Below the pieces are notes generated by a model. It did no database searches, was not told the DNA's origin, and saw nothing but the letters and a program-made list of their open reading frames with translations. A DNA stretch of 64,000 nt. It comes from CBDFLD01 sp965249005 (lineage in GTDB: Bacteria > Acidobacteriota > UBA6911). Where the stretch lies: the NCBI GenBank assembly GCA_965249005.1, contig CBDFLD010000023.1, positions 620,001-684,000 on the forward strand, read 5' to 3'. This document shows positions 17,801 through 25,183 of the stretch, piece by piece (position 1 is the stretch's first letter; each line of letters begins with the position of its first letter). The position numbers were made by a program, and so were the translations under genes.

Positions 17801-19250
17801 TCCCCTTCAGCTTCCCGTGAATCCGGTCGCGATGCAGATGGGCCGACCGGTAGCCCAGTTTCTTCGATATCCCCTCGGAAAGCATATCCAGGATCTCGTC
17901 GAACTTCGCCCGGGGTAAATCCCGGTAGGGATAGGCGCGACGAACGAGCCGAAACAGTTCCTCGATATCCCACTCTCCGACTCCGCACATGGCAACCATT
18001 TGCTGGGAGAGAATATCCAGCGGCCACTGCGGGATCACCAGCCGGTCGAGGTCCCCCGTGCGAACGGCGTGCAGCAGTGCCGCGCATTCGATCAGTTCAT
18101 CACGAGTCAATGGGAAGAGCCGGCCCTTGGGGACCCCTCCCAACCAGTGCCCCGACCTACCGACGCGTTGGAGCAACACGCCAATGGAGCGAGGCGATCC
18201 GATCTGACAGACAAGCTCCACGGCGCCCACATCGATCCCCAGCTCGAGCGATGCCGTTGCGACACAGACCTTCACTTCCGCGTTCTTCAATCGGGTCTCG
18301 GCTCTCAGCCGCGTGTCTCTCGACAAGCTCCCATGATGGGCCACCACAAGCTCTTCGCCGATCTTCTGGGAAAGCTGGTGCGCCACCCGCTCAACCAATC
18401 TGCGAGTGTTGACAAAGACCAGAGTCGTGCGGTGTGCTTCGATCAGCTCCGCTATTCGTGAAATCGTTTCGTCCCAGATCTCGTGCGTCGCGATCGGCCC
18501 CAGCTCATCTTTCGGAATTTCTTCGCGAAGCTCCATGGCACGACGGTGTCCGGTGTCGACGATCCTGCAGTCGGGTTTTCCATCCGCCCCGATATGATCG
18601 TTGCCGACGAGAAATCTCGCTACCTCTTCGATCGGCTTCTGGGTGGCGCTCAGCCCGATGCGTGTGATGCGGTGCTCCGTCAGATCCACGAGCCGCTCCA
18701 CCGATAGCGACAAATGCGAACCGCGCTTGTCATCGGCGACGGCGTGAATCTCGTCCAGAATCAAAGTACGGACGCCACCGAGTCCGCGCCGCCCACTGTC
18801 GGAAGTCAGCAGAATGTAGAGCGACTCCGGTGTTGTAATCCAGATATGGGGAGGCTTGCGCGCCGTCAGCTGCCGTTCCGATGCCGGGGTATCCCCGGTT
18901 CGTACGGCAACCCGAATCTCCGGTGCCAAAAGTCCTCGCTTCCAGGCCAACTCATGGATCTGCTCGAGCGGGAGCGAGAGATTCTTGTGCACGTCGTTGG
19001 AAAGGGCTTTCAGCGGCGAGACATACACCACCTGAGCGCGGTCCTCCAGCCCTCCGCCCAGCGCCGCTCGGAAAAGCCGATCGATGCAGATCAGAAAAGC
19101 CGCCAAGGTCTTGCCGGATCCCGTCGGCGCCGAGATGAGGGTGTGGCGCCCACTGGCAATCGCCGGCCAGCCCTGGGCCTGCGCCGGAGTCGGCCCCGCG
19201 AACTGGGCCTCGAACCATTCCTGCACGACGGGATGGAAATCAGGTTGCAT
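14841..19250 (-). CDS. lhr: Lhr-type ATP-dependent DNA helicase
   Basis: 1469 aa, the size of long bacterial Lhr helicases. It has Walker A APTGSGKT at 41-48, DEIH at 166-169 (LILDEIHAV), motif VFVNTRRLVERV for the second RecA domain and HHGSLSRDTR. Then follow QRVGRSGHWLGG (motif VI) and the Lhr-specific winged-helix and DEAD-associated regions. Lhr is a 3'-5' translocase linked to DNA repair. The long C-terminal part, about residues 850-1469, is characteristic of the family's extra domain. It is transcribed divergently from the sirtuin gene, across a spacer with three hairpins. Confidence 0.93.
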   Translation of the reverse strand: MQPDFHPVVQEWFEAQFAGPTPAQAQGWPAIASGRHTLISAPTGSGKTLAAFLICIDRLFRAALGGGLEDRAQVVYVSPLKALSNDVHKNLSLPLEQIHELAWKRGLLAPEIRVAVRTGDTPASERQLTARKPPHIWITTPESLYILLTSDSGRRGLGGVRTLILDEIHAVADDKRGSHLSLSVERLVDLTEHRITRIGLSATQKPIEEVARFLVGNDHIGADGKPDCRIVDTGHRRAMELREEIPKDELGPIATHEIWDETISRIAELIEAHRTTLVFVNTRRLVERVAHQLSQKIGEELVVAHHGSLSRDTRLRAETRLKNAEVKVCVATASLELGIDVGAVELVCQIGSPRSIGVLLQRVGRSGHWLGGVPKGRLFPLTRDELIECAALLHAVRTGDLDRLVIPQWPLDILSQQMVAMCGVGEWDIEELFRLVRRAYPYRDLPRAKFDEILDMLSEGISKKLGYRSAHLHRDRIHGKLKGRRGARLAALTSGGAIPDNADYRVVADPEGIYVGSVNEDFAIESLAGDIFLLGNTAWRVRRVERGRMRVEDARGEAPTIPFWLGEAPSRTKELSNHVSLLREEIDERLGSPQQCMDWLMQEAGLSGGGAEQAREYVAEGKRVLGAVPTLHRIIAERFFDESGGMQLVIHSPLGAAINRAWGLALRKRFCRSFNLELQASANDDGINISLAPQHSFPLEDVFQFCKSGNVRDTLIQAVLPAPTFTTRWRWTLTRSLALLRFRGGKRVAPPIQRMQADDMLAAVFPEQAQCQDNRDSGDVQIPDHPLVFETLRDCLTEALDVEGLRQVLESLERGEIQFQARDTSMPSAFSHQILNAMPYAFLDDAPLEERRARAVILRRSLPQHADELGQLSPEAIAGACEDAWPAVRDAEELHDALLSLVVFPEKEKARLPQEASGWLDSLRASNRAVRVASEPRDSGDSRDSGCYWVAAERLALAGETPLALRMDRQAEETLAAMKLLDRRGDLGGPGSEDGEEPMKTLVRGWMQVSGPLTAASLAGTLGAQEQDVRIALGQLEGDGMVLRGSFTGPGHSEEFCDRRILARIHRATLMRLRREIEPVSGSTFLRFLFSWQHLSSQNQLKGDHGVLEAVEQLQGFETAAAAWEDEILKSRVRDYEPGFLDNLCLAGEVVWGRWAPRETQANVPARRPGVHRSAVLGLGLRESMPWLLQPSTPDEKALSVPARAVLAFLRERGASFFPEIRSGTGHLPAEVEEALWQLVAAGFVTADSFAALRSLVNGDNRRSGTHRHRLKSRTTREGRWSLLQSVGSPAGSPGRSTDEGLLELRVRQYLRRYGVMCREMMTREASTAPWREIIQILRRMEARGEIRGGRFIAGFPGEHFALPEAVDTLRSTRRSQQDGQWLRISACDPLNLVGILTPGKRVSAVPGNRVIFRDGVAVAAVESGTTRILTRVEDGARGALERLLDQRPSEALDPSRVRSLRSRRSNES

Positions 19251-19357
19251 GGGAGTTGTCCCTACTCGGTTCCCTCGAGTCTAGACGTGAATTGTGCACG
19301 AGCGCGGTGTCGTCGTAAAGGGGTTTCAAGAGCCCTCTCTTTTCAGCAGTCAGCGCT

Positions 19358-19463
19358 GACTGGCGCAACGCGCCAGTCGCCTGACGTTGCCTCTCACTCT
19401 GTGGGGGCGTCTCTCGGAGAGAGACGCCAAGTATTACAAGATGCCGCTCACGGCGTGAGCGGC
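19358..19463. repeat. three consecutive perfect hairpins in a divergent intergenic region
   Basis: Three perfect inverted repeats lie in a row between the divergent lhr and sirtuin genes. GACTGGCG / CGCCAGTC (19358-19365 and 19371-19378) has a 5-base loop. GGCGTCTCTC / GAGAGACGCC (19406-19415 and 19419-19428) has a 3-base loop. GCCGCTCA / TGAGCGGC (19443-19450 and 19456-19463) has a 5-base loop. None is followed by a T-run, so rho-independent terminators are unlikely. They resemble REP-type extragenic palindromes. Confidence 0.75.
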
Positions 19464-19523
19464 CTACGGCGGTGCGGTCCGAAAGTGGATGCGTGGAGTG
19501 TGGGGTGTCGGTAAAATGAGCGC

Positions 19524-20273
19524 ATGACCATCGAGAGGATCGCCCAGTTTCTTTCGGAATCCCCGAATACCGTTGCCTTCACTGGAGCCGGTATCAGCAC
19601 CGAGAGCGGGATCCCGGACTTCCGTAGCCCCGGGGGCATATGGACCAAGTACCAGCCGGTTTACTTTCAGGACTTCCTGGCGAGTGAGGACGCGAGACGC
19701 CGATACTGGCTGATGAAAAAGGAGGGGTATCACGAGCTGAGCAAGGCCAAACCCAATGACGGGCACCGAGCGCTGGCTGATTTGGAATCCGCGGGAAAGC
19801 TGCTGGGGATCATTACCCAGAACATCGACGGGCTCCATCAAGACGCGGGTAGTCAAAACGTTTTGGAGTTGCATGGGACGAGCCGGCACTGTGTCTGTCT
19901 CGAATGCAGCGCGCGCTACGACCCGGACGTGATTCAAGAGCGGTTGGAGGGTGGCCTCGAGATTCCTACCTGCGATGCCTGCGGGGGTCTGCTGAAATCA
20001 GCCACCATCTCGTTCGGTCAAGCCCTGCCCACGGATGTTCTCTCTGCCGCCCTCGACCTTTGTCGCAGGAGCGATCTAGTTCTGGCGCTGGGATCCTCAC
20101 TGGTCGTGGAACCTGCCGCTTCCCTTCCGGTGCAAGTCAAGCAGGCCGGCGGCCGGCTCGTCATCATAAACAACACCGAAACGCCGCTCGACGGATTGGC
20201 TGATCTTGTTCTCCATGAGCCGATCGGTCCATCCCTGCAACAGGTTTTGTCCCATCTGCGTCTGGAAAAATAG
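19524..20273 (+). CDS. cobB: NAD-dependent protein deacylase, sirtuin (Sir2/CobB family)
   Basis: 249 aa, the typical bacterial sirtuin length. It removes acetyl or other acyl groups from lysines using NAD. The NAD-binding FTGAGIS is at 19-25 and TQNIDGLHQ near 99-106. The catalytic His117 lies in LELHGTS. A zinc ribbon is formed by Cys125, Cys128, Cys150 and Cys153 (CLEC, CDAC). The LALGSSLVVEPAA segment near residue 190 also fits. It has its own divergent promoter region shared with lhr. The symbol is by family; acyl preference is unknown. Confidence 0.92.
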   Translation: MTIERIAQFLSESPNTVAFTGAGISTESGIPDFRSPGGIWTKYQPVYFQDFLASEDARRRYWLMKKEGYHELSKAKPNDGHRALADLESAGKLLGIITQNIDGLHQDAGSQNVLELHGTSRHCVCLECSARYDPDVIQERLEGGLEIPTCDACGGLLKSATISFGQALPTDVLSAALDLCRRSDLVLALGSSLVVEPAASLPVQVKQAGGRLVIINNTETPLDGLADLVLHEPIGPSLQQVLSHLRLEK

Positions 20274-20419
20274 CACTGAACGCACTCTCTATTTTCCGTC
20301 AATCACTTCTGCTGATGATCTGGCTATGGTCGATATGGATTAAATACCTGGGTCTTTCTGCAGTGAAAGTCACTGTATCTGGGGCTCGGAGTACCAACGA
20401 TCCTCAGGGGACGGATATC

Positions 20420-21367
20420 ATGGCAGAGTGTCTCGTAACCGGCGGCGCCGGTTTCATTGGATCCCATCTAGTCGAATCGTTGCTTGCACGCGGGCACCGC
20501 GTACGCGTGCTGGACGATCTCTCGACAGGACAAATAAGCAACCTGTCGGAGCTCCGTGGGCCGATATCTTTCATCCACGGGGACGTACGGGATCCCGGCA
20601 AGGTTCTTCAGGCAGTCAAGGGAACCGAGTATGTTTTCCACCTCGCCGCATTCATCTCCGTGCCCGAATCAATGAGAGTGCCACGGCAGTGCTATGACGT
20701 CAACGTTGCGGGAACCGTCAACCTCATGAACGTCTGCCGTCTGTCCGGTGTCCGCCAGATGGTCCTCAGTTCGACATGTGCGGTCTACGGAGAATCCACG
20801 GCGCTACCCTTGAAAGAGGAAGCGGAGGCGGCTCCGCTGTCCCCTTACGCCGCTTCCAAACAGGTTGCCGAGGTTTATGCCGGGTTGTACACGCGTAGCA
20901 TGGGCCTGCCGGTGGTTGCGCTCCGGTACTTCAATGTCTATGGGCCTCGACAGTCCCCGGACTCCCCTTACGCCGCCGCCATCCCGATATTCATTGATCG
21001 GCTGCTGACCGACCAACGTCCCAGCGTATTCGGAAATGGCGATCAAAGGCGTGACTTCGTGTTCGTCGATGACGTCGTGCGTGCCAATATCCTGGCCGCC
21101 GAGAATCCGGCAGCGGCCGGCAGAGTATACAACGTCTGCACGGGGCAGGAGATCAGTCTGATTGAGCTCCTGCAAGCGTTTGCCGAGATTCTTCCTGAGA
21201 GCCGCGCCCCCAAATTCGAATCGCCGCGGGCAGGAGACATCCACCGATCTTGTGGCGACCCGACCCGGGCGAAGCAGGAATTGGGTTTTGGCGCCGGGAT
21301 TCCCTTGATCGAGGGACTCTCGCAAACGGTGGAGTCTTTGCGACCGTTGGTCCCCTGTTACGCCTGA
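20420..21367 (+). CDS. NAD-dependent nucleotide-sugar epimerase/dehydratase
   Basis: 315 aa from the ATG at 20420, where AGGGGA at 20406-20411 is well placed; the frame is open further upstream but without a good site. Extended SDR family: NAD motif TGGAGFIGSH, SSTCAVYGES with the catalytic Ser/Thr, and Tyr-Lys in YAASKQVAEVY. The RYFNVYGPRQ and GDQRRDFVFVDD motifs are typical of UDP-glucose/UDP-GlcNAc 4-epimerases. These supply sugar nucleotides for surface polysaccharides. Pel is rich in N-acetylgalactosamine, so a UDP-GlcNAc 4-epimerase feeding the pel cluster nearby is a reasonable guess only. Confidence 0.87.
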   Translation: MAECLVTGGAGFIGSHLVESLLARGHRVRVLDDLSTGQISNLSELRGPISFIHGDVRDPGKVLQAVKGTEYVFHLAAFISVPESMRVPRQCYDVNVAGTVNLMNVCRLSGVRQMVLSSTCAVYGESTALPLKEEAEAAPLSPYAASKQVAEVYAGLYTRSMGLPVVALRYFNVYGPRQSPDSPYAAAIPIFIDRLLTDQRPSVFGNGDQRRDFVFVDDVVRANILAAENPAAAGRVYNVCTGQEISLIELLQAFAEILPESRAPKFESPRAGDIHRSCGDPTRAKQELGFGAGIPLIEGLSQTVESLRPLVPCYA

Positions 21368-21406
21368 GCTCGTTTCCGTGTCGATCCGAGCATTGACCGA
21401 CAAGGA

Positions 21407-22657
21407 TCAAGGAAAGAGACCGCGAATACGAGTCGCTTCCGCCACGCGCCCGATAGCCAGCATCATGGCCGCGGTTCTCATGTGCACTCGCTCCTTCTTG
21501 GAGATGCGCACAACGTCTCCAAACGCGCGGGTCAGGATGCCCTGCATCTGCTGGTTGACCTCCCTCTCCTTCCAAAAATAATTCTGCAGATCCTGGACCC
21601 ATTCGAAATAGCTGACGGTCACTCCTCCTGCGTTCGCCAGGATGTCGGGCAGAGACAGGATATTCCGACTCACCAGTATTTCATCGGCAGCGGGAGTCAC
21701 CGGCCCGTTGGCCGCCTCGGTAATTATCTTCGCCTTGATACGCGAGGCGTTTTGCGAAGTAACCGCGTTCTCCAGAGCGGCGGGAACGAGGACGTCACAT
21801 TTGAGTTCCAGAAGCTCTTCATTCGTGACATAGGAAGAGCCTCTGAAACCGATCACCGACCTCGTTTTCTTCTTGTGTTCTGATACTTTCGAGATATCGA
21901 GTCCCCTGGAGTTCGTGATTCCGCCCTGTGAGTCACTCACTCCAACGATTTTTGCCCCTTTTCGGCGGAATAGCTTCGCGGCAATACTCCCGGCATTCCC
22001 GAAACCTTGAATCACGACCTTGGCGCCCTTGAGCGGCATGCGTTTCTCACGGCAGCCCTCCTCGGTCACGAAGACGCAACCCCGAGCGGTTGCCTCCACC
22101 CGTCCCTCGGATCCCCCGATGGACAACGGCTTTCCAGTTACCACTCCCAGGCTCGAATATCCAACGGTCATGGAGTAGGTGTCCATGAACCACGCCATCG
22201 TTTGCGGATTCGTGTAGACATCGGGAGCCGGAATATCTCGTTCGGGACCGATGATCGGCAGGATCTCGGAAACATATCTACGCGTCATTCGCTCCAGTTC
22301 GGAGGAACTCATGCGCGGAGGATCACAGATCACCCCGCCCTTCCCTCCCCCAAATGGAAGGTTGACCACGGCCGTCTTCCAGGTCATCCATGCGGCCAGC
22401 GCTCGGACTTCGTCCAGTGTGACGGACGGGTGGTAACGGATCCCGCCCTTGGCTGGTCCTCGGGCCACATTGTGCTGCACGCGATAACCCTGAAAAACAC
22501 GCACGCTTCCATCGTCCATCTGAGTCGGGATCGAGACCGCCAGCTGACGTTTCGGATGGCTCAAGATCGCGCGCAGCCCGTTATCCAGCTTGAGTTTGTC
22601 GGCTGCAAGATCAAACTGGGTTTGGGAAATGTTGAAGGGATTCAGATTCTCCTTCAT
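21407..22657 (-). CDS. Glu/Leu/Phe/Val dehydrogenase family, glutamate dehydrogenase
   Basis: 416 aa from the ATG at 22657, chosen because GGAGG lies 7-8 bases upstream; the frame is open to 22729. It catalyses reversible oxidative deamination of glutamate to 2-oxoglutarate. Family motifs are the substrate-site GPAKGGIRYHP, the catalytic Lys region LPFGGGKGGVICDP, and the Rossmann motif VIQGFGNAGSIAAK. The C-terminal ILANAGGVTVSYFEWVQ, typical of hexameric bacterial and archaeal GDH, is also present. The gene stands alone and converges on the epimerase gene. Confidence 0.92.
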   Translation of the reverse strand: MKENLNPFNISQTQFDLAADKLKLDNGLRAILSHPKRQLAVSIPTQMDDGSVRVFQGYRVQHNVARGPAKGGIRYHPSVTLDEVRALAAWMTWKTAVVNLPFGGGKGGVICDPPRMSSSELERMTRRYVSEILPIIGPERDIPAPDVYTNPQTMAWFMDTYSMTVGYSSLGVVTGKPLSIGGSEGRVEATARGCVFVTEEGCREKRMPLKGAKVVIQGFGNAGSIAAKLFRRKGAKIVGVSDSQGGITNSRGLDISKVSEHKKKTRSVIGFRGSSYVTNEELLELKCDVLVPAALENAVTSQNASRIKAKIITEAANGPVTPAADEILVSRNILSLPDILANAGGVTVSYFEWVQDLQNYFWKEREVNQQMQGILTRAFGDVVRISKKERVHMRTAAMMLAIGRVAEATRIRGLFP

Positions 22658-22880
22658 GAGGGATCCTCCATCGATGCGGTATCGGTTTGGCACTTTTTTG
22701 TCTACGACGCTTGCATGCGAGGATCGCATGCTCTAGCTCGGTCCCTTTATACGCCCCTTGGCTGAGTACCCCTAGCAATCGCTCAAGAAAGTCCAGGCGG
22801 CTGGCCACGACACCCTGAGCCGGGAATTCTCCAACAAGATGCCCCCTTCGCTGTCGATATGTAATTATGGCCTGGCATCG

Positions 22881-22946
22881 CCCGAGTAACCCGGCGCCAA
22901 GCCCGAGTGACCCGGCGCCAAGCCCAAGTGCTAATCCGGCGCCAGG
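22881..22946. repeat. three tandem 21-24 base repeats upstream of the receiver-phosphatase gene
   Basis: The unit CCCGAGTAACCCGGCGCCAAG occurs at 22881-22901, then with one change at 22902-22922, then as a diverged 24-base copy at 22923-22946. Each copy contains the palindrome GGCGCC. The array ends 36 bases before the ATG at 22983, inside the 325-base gap between the divergent glutamate dehydrogenase and response regulator genes. A multi-site operator or a simple repeat expansion are both possible. Nothing else gene-like is seen in that gap. Confidence 0.8.
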
Positions 22947-22982
22947 CTGTATGGCTCCGGAGAAACCGGAAGGCTGGGATCC

Positions 22983-24185
22983 ATGAAGGTACTGATTGCT
23001 GACGACGATCCCTCGCAGAGGCAGCTTCTTTCCTCCCTGCTCACCCGGTGGGGACATGAAGTCATCGTTGCGTCCGACGGGGCATCCGCCTGGAATCTCA
23101 TTCAGGCACACCAGATCAGCCTCGTGATCAGTGATTGGATGATGCCCAACCTGGACGGATTACAGCTCTGCCGTACCGTCCGCTCGGCCAACCTGGAATG
23201 GTACGTCTACATGATCCTCTGCACCGGGCGAAACGAGGCATCCGATCTGATCGAAGGATTGGAAAGTGGCGCCGATGACTTTTTGACCAAACCCATCGCT
23301 CCAGATGAGCTGCATGTGCGTCTTCGCTCAGGGGAACGAATCATACGTCTCGAACGGGATCTCGAAGAGCGCCACGTCAAGCTCGAGATGGCCAGCGAGA
23401 AGCTCTCGAAAGCCTACCGGAAGATTCAGGACGATCTGGCAGCCGCTGCGCTGATGCAGAAACGCCTGCTGCCTCGGCCATCCCTGACCATAGACAGTAT
23501 CCAGTTCGAATGGCTCTTCTATCCCTGCAGCTTCGTTGCCGGGGACATCTTCAATTTCTTCTCCTTGGACGAATCGACGGTCGGCTTCTATCTACTGGAC
23601 GTATCCGGCCACGGAATCCCATCGGCGATGCTCTCCTTTACGTTGAGCAATCTGCTTTCTCCCGATCCCATGAAGGGAAGCCCGCTGAAACGGTACGATC
23701 GGGATCTCCATGGATACAAGATCATCCCTCCCGCCGAGGCTGCGGCCGACCTGAATCAGAGGTTCTGCGGTCAAAACGGCGACATGTACTTCACGATGGT
23801 CTACGGAACCTTGAATACTCATAGCCGTCAACTGCGGCTGGCACAGGCCGGACATCCCCACCCCCTCTATCTCGGAGAACGATCCCGGTCCGTGCCGCTT
23901 GGGAGCGGGGGATTCCCGGTGGGTATGCTTCCCGGGATGGAATACGAGGTGGTGGAGAAGACCCTCGCCCAAGGAGAACGCTTGTTCTTGTATTCCGATG
24001 GAGTCATCGAGTGTGAAAACCCAGAGCGGCAGCCTTTCACGGTGGAGCGTTTGAGTCGCAGCCTCGAGGAAAGCCGGCATCTTCCCCTGCGCGAATCGAT
24101 GCAACACCTCCAGGAACAATTGGAGCACTGGAGGGGATCGGATGAGTACGAGGACGATGTGTCGCTCCTTGCCATAGAAGTGTAG
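22983..24185 (+). CDS. response regulator with PP2C (RsbU/SpoIIE-type) phosphatase output
   Basis: 400 aa. The N-terminal receiver domain has acidic residues ADDDP, phosphoacceptor Asp51 (ISDWMMP) and the conserved Lys in FLTKPI. A coiled-coil linker spans about 115-155. The PP2C-type Ser/Thr phosphatase domain has FVAGDIFNFF, LLDVSGHGIPSAM, AQAGHPHPLYL, LFLYSDGVIE and a terminal EDDVSLLAIE. Such proteins dephosphorylate STAS anti-anti-sigma factors when phosphorylated, and the next gene is exactly such a STAS protein. It is the first gene of a three-gene partner-switching set. The sensor histidine kinase is not in the window. Confidence 0.92.
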   Translation: MKVLIADDDPSQRQLLSSLLTRWGHEVIVASDGASAWNLIQAHQISLVISDWMMPNLDGLQLCRTVRSANLEWYVYMILCTGRNEASDLIEGLESGADDFLTKPIAPDELHVRLRSGERIIRLERDLEERHVKLEMASEKLSKAYRKIQDDLAAAALMQKRLLPRPSLTIDSIQFEWLFYPCSFVAGDIFNFFSLDESTVGFYLLDVSGHGIPSAMLSFTLSNLLSPDPMKGSPLKRYDRDLHGYKIIPPAEAAADLNQRFCGQNGDMYFTMVYGTLNTHSRQLRLAQAGHPHPLYLGERSRSVPLGSGGFPVGMLPGMEYEVVEKTLAQGERLFLYSDGVIECENPERQPFTVERLSRSLEESRHLPLRESMQHLQEQLEHWRGSDEYEDDVSLLAIEV

Positions 24186-24223
24186 TACACACGTTCGACA
24201 AGAACATTGGGAGAAAACAAACC

Positions 24224-24568
24224 ATGCAACTCGAAGCAAGAACGCTGGGTGATTTCCTGGTGGTGAAAATCTTGGACTCGCGCTTGGGGTCGGATCGAGC
24301 CACTGAATTCAAGGAGCAGATGAGACAGCACATCCGCGAGGGAAATCGTGCGATCGTACTGGACCTGTCGCTGGTCGATTTCCTCGACAGCACGGGGCTA
24401 GGGGCCATCGTTTCGCTTTACAAGACACTGGCAAAGGACGGCAGCATCTCAGTCTGTGGGGTCCGGGATTCCCTGATGCGCATGTTCCAGCTCACCCGGA
24501 TGGACCGGATTTTTCAGATTTATCCAACAGCCGAGGAAGCCGTGGGCTCTGTGGTTCCGGGTCGGTGA
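24224..24568 (+). CDS. STAS-domain anti-sigma factor antagonist (SpoIIAA/RsbV-like)
   Basis: 114 aa, a single STAS domain. The phosphorylatable serine is Ser56 in LVDFLDSTGLGAI. The unphosphorylated form binds the partner kinase/anti-sigma factor and frees its target. The gene sits between its expected phosphatase (22983-24185) and expected kinase (24698-25183). A structured inverted-repeat element separates it from the kinase gene, which is unusual for such tight modules. Confidence 0.92.
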   Translation: MQLEARTLGDFLVVKILDSRLGSDRATEFKEQMRQHIREGNRAIVLDLSLVDFLDSTGLGAIVSLYKTLAKDGSISVCGVRDSLMRMFQLTRMDRIFQIYPTAEEAVGSVVPGR

Positions 24569-24572
24569 AAAA

Positions 24573-24690
24573 CGCTATGCGCGTTGCGCTAAGCGCCAAC
24601 CGCTTTCCACGAACCTCCGCCGACAGACGAGCTGGTCTCTCGCCCTCGAGCACGGAGGGCGCTAGACGCATAGCTCTTAGCGCAACGCGA
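24573..24690. repeat. structured inverted-repeat element between STAS and kinase genes
   Basis: A perfect 14-base inverted repeat CGCGTTGCGCTAAG (24580-24593) / CTTAGCGCAACGCG (24676-24689) encloses 82 bases. A second pair, GCTATGCG (24574-24581) and CGCATAGC (24667-24674), flanks it in permuted order. Inside, CGCCCTC (24641-24647) and GAGGGCG (24655-24661) form a further hairpin. It fills nearly the whole gap between two genes. It is too small for a transposase gene; a REP/MITE-like element or an RNA attenuator are possible. Confidence 0.75.
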
Positions 24691-24697
24691 ATGATCA

Positions 24698-25183
24698 ATG
24701 ACAGACAACCAGATACGCATTTCCATTGATAGTCAATTGAAACACGCGGCGTTTGTGGGTCTGGTGACGCGCTCGACCTGCGGATACCTCGGTCTGTCCG
24801 AAACCGAGAGCTACGAAATCGAGCTCTGCGTCGTCGAGGCGGTCAACAACGCCGTCGAGCATGCGTATGGGAACAAGCCGGGCCATCAGGTCGATATTTC
24901 AATCACGCTGAAAACCGGGAGTATGATCTTCGAAATCAAGGACTGGGGGCAGAGCCTCGAGGTCGATGTGGACCTCGCCGATCGGCGTCGTCGACAGGGC
25001 TTGGGGCGTTCGGTTGAGGTCTCGGAGCGCGGGATGGGTCTGGCGATCATCGATCAGGTTATGGACCAGGTCGAGTACCACGCCCCGGACGGCGCAAACT
25101 GTCTGCGTCTCACCAAATCCCTGAACCAGCCCGACGAAGCTCACGCGCGTTTGATCGACGGATTGGACCCGATGAAAGTCTGA
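24698..25183 (+). CDS. HATPase-type serine kinase / anti-sigma regulatory factor (RsbW/SpoIIAB-like)
   Basis: 161 aa, GHKL ATPase fold. The N-box is VVEAVNNAVEHAYG, followed by IFEIKDWGQSL and the G-box SERGMGLAIIDQVMDQVEY. It is expected to phosphorylate Ser56 of the STAS protein encoded upstream and to hold an unknown target, usually a sigma factor, inactive. No sigma factor gene lies nearby. The last 43 bases overlap the convergent pelG gene, so transcripts of the two clusters run into each other. Confidence 0.9.
   Translation: MTDNQIRISIDSQLKHAAFVGLVTRSTCGYLGLSETESYEIELCVVEAVNNAVEHAYGNKPGHQVDISITLKTGSMIFEIKDWGQSLEVDVDLADRRRRQGLGRSVEVSERGMGLAIIDQVMDQVEYHAPDGANCLRLTKSLNQPDEAHARLIDGLDPMKV

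Noticed and set aside
22881..22946. CRISPR array
   Set aside because: The units are contiguous tandem copies with no spacers, only three of them, and no cas genes are present.
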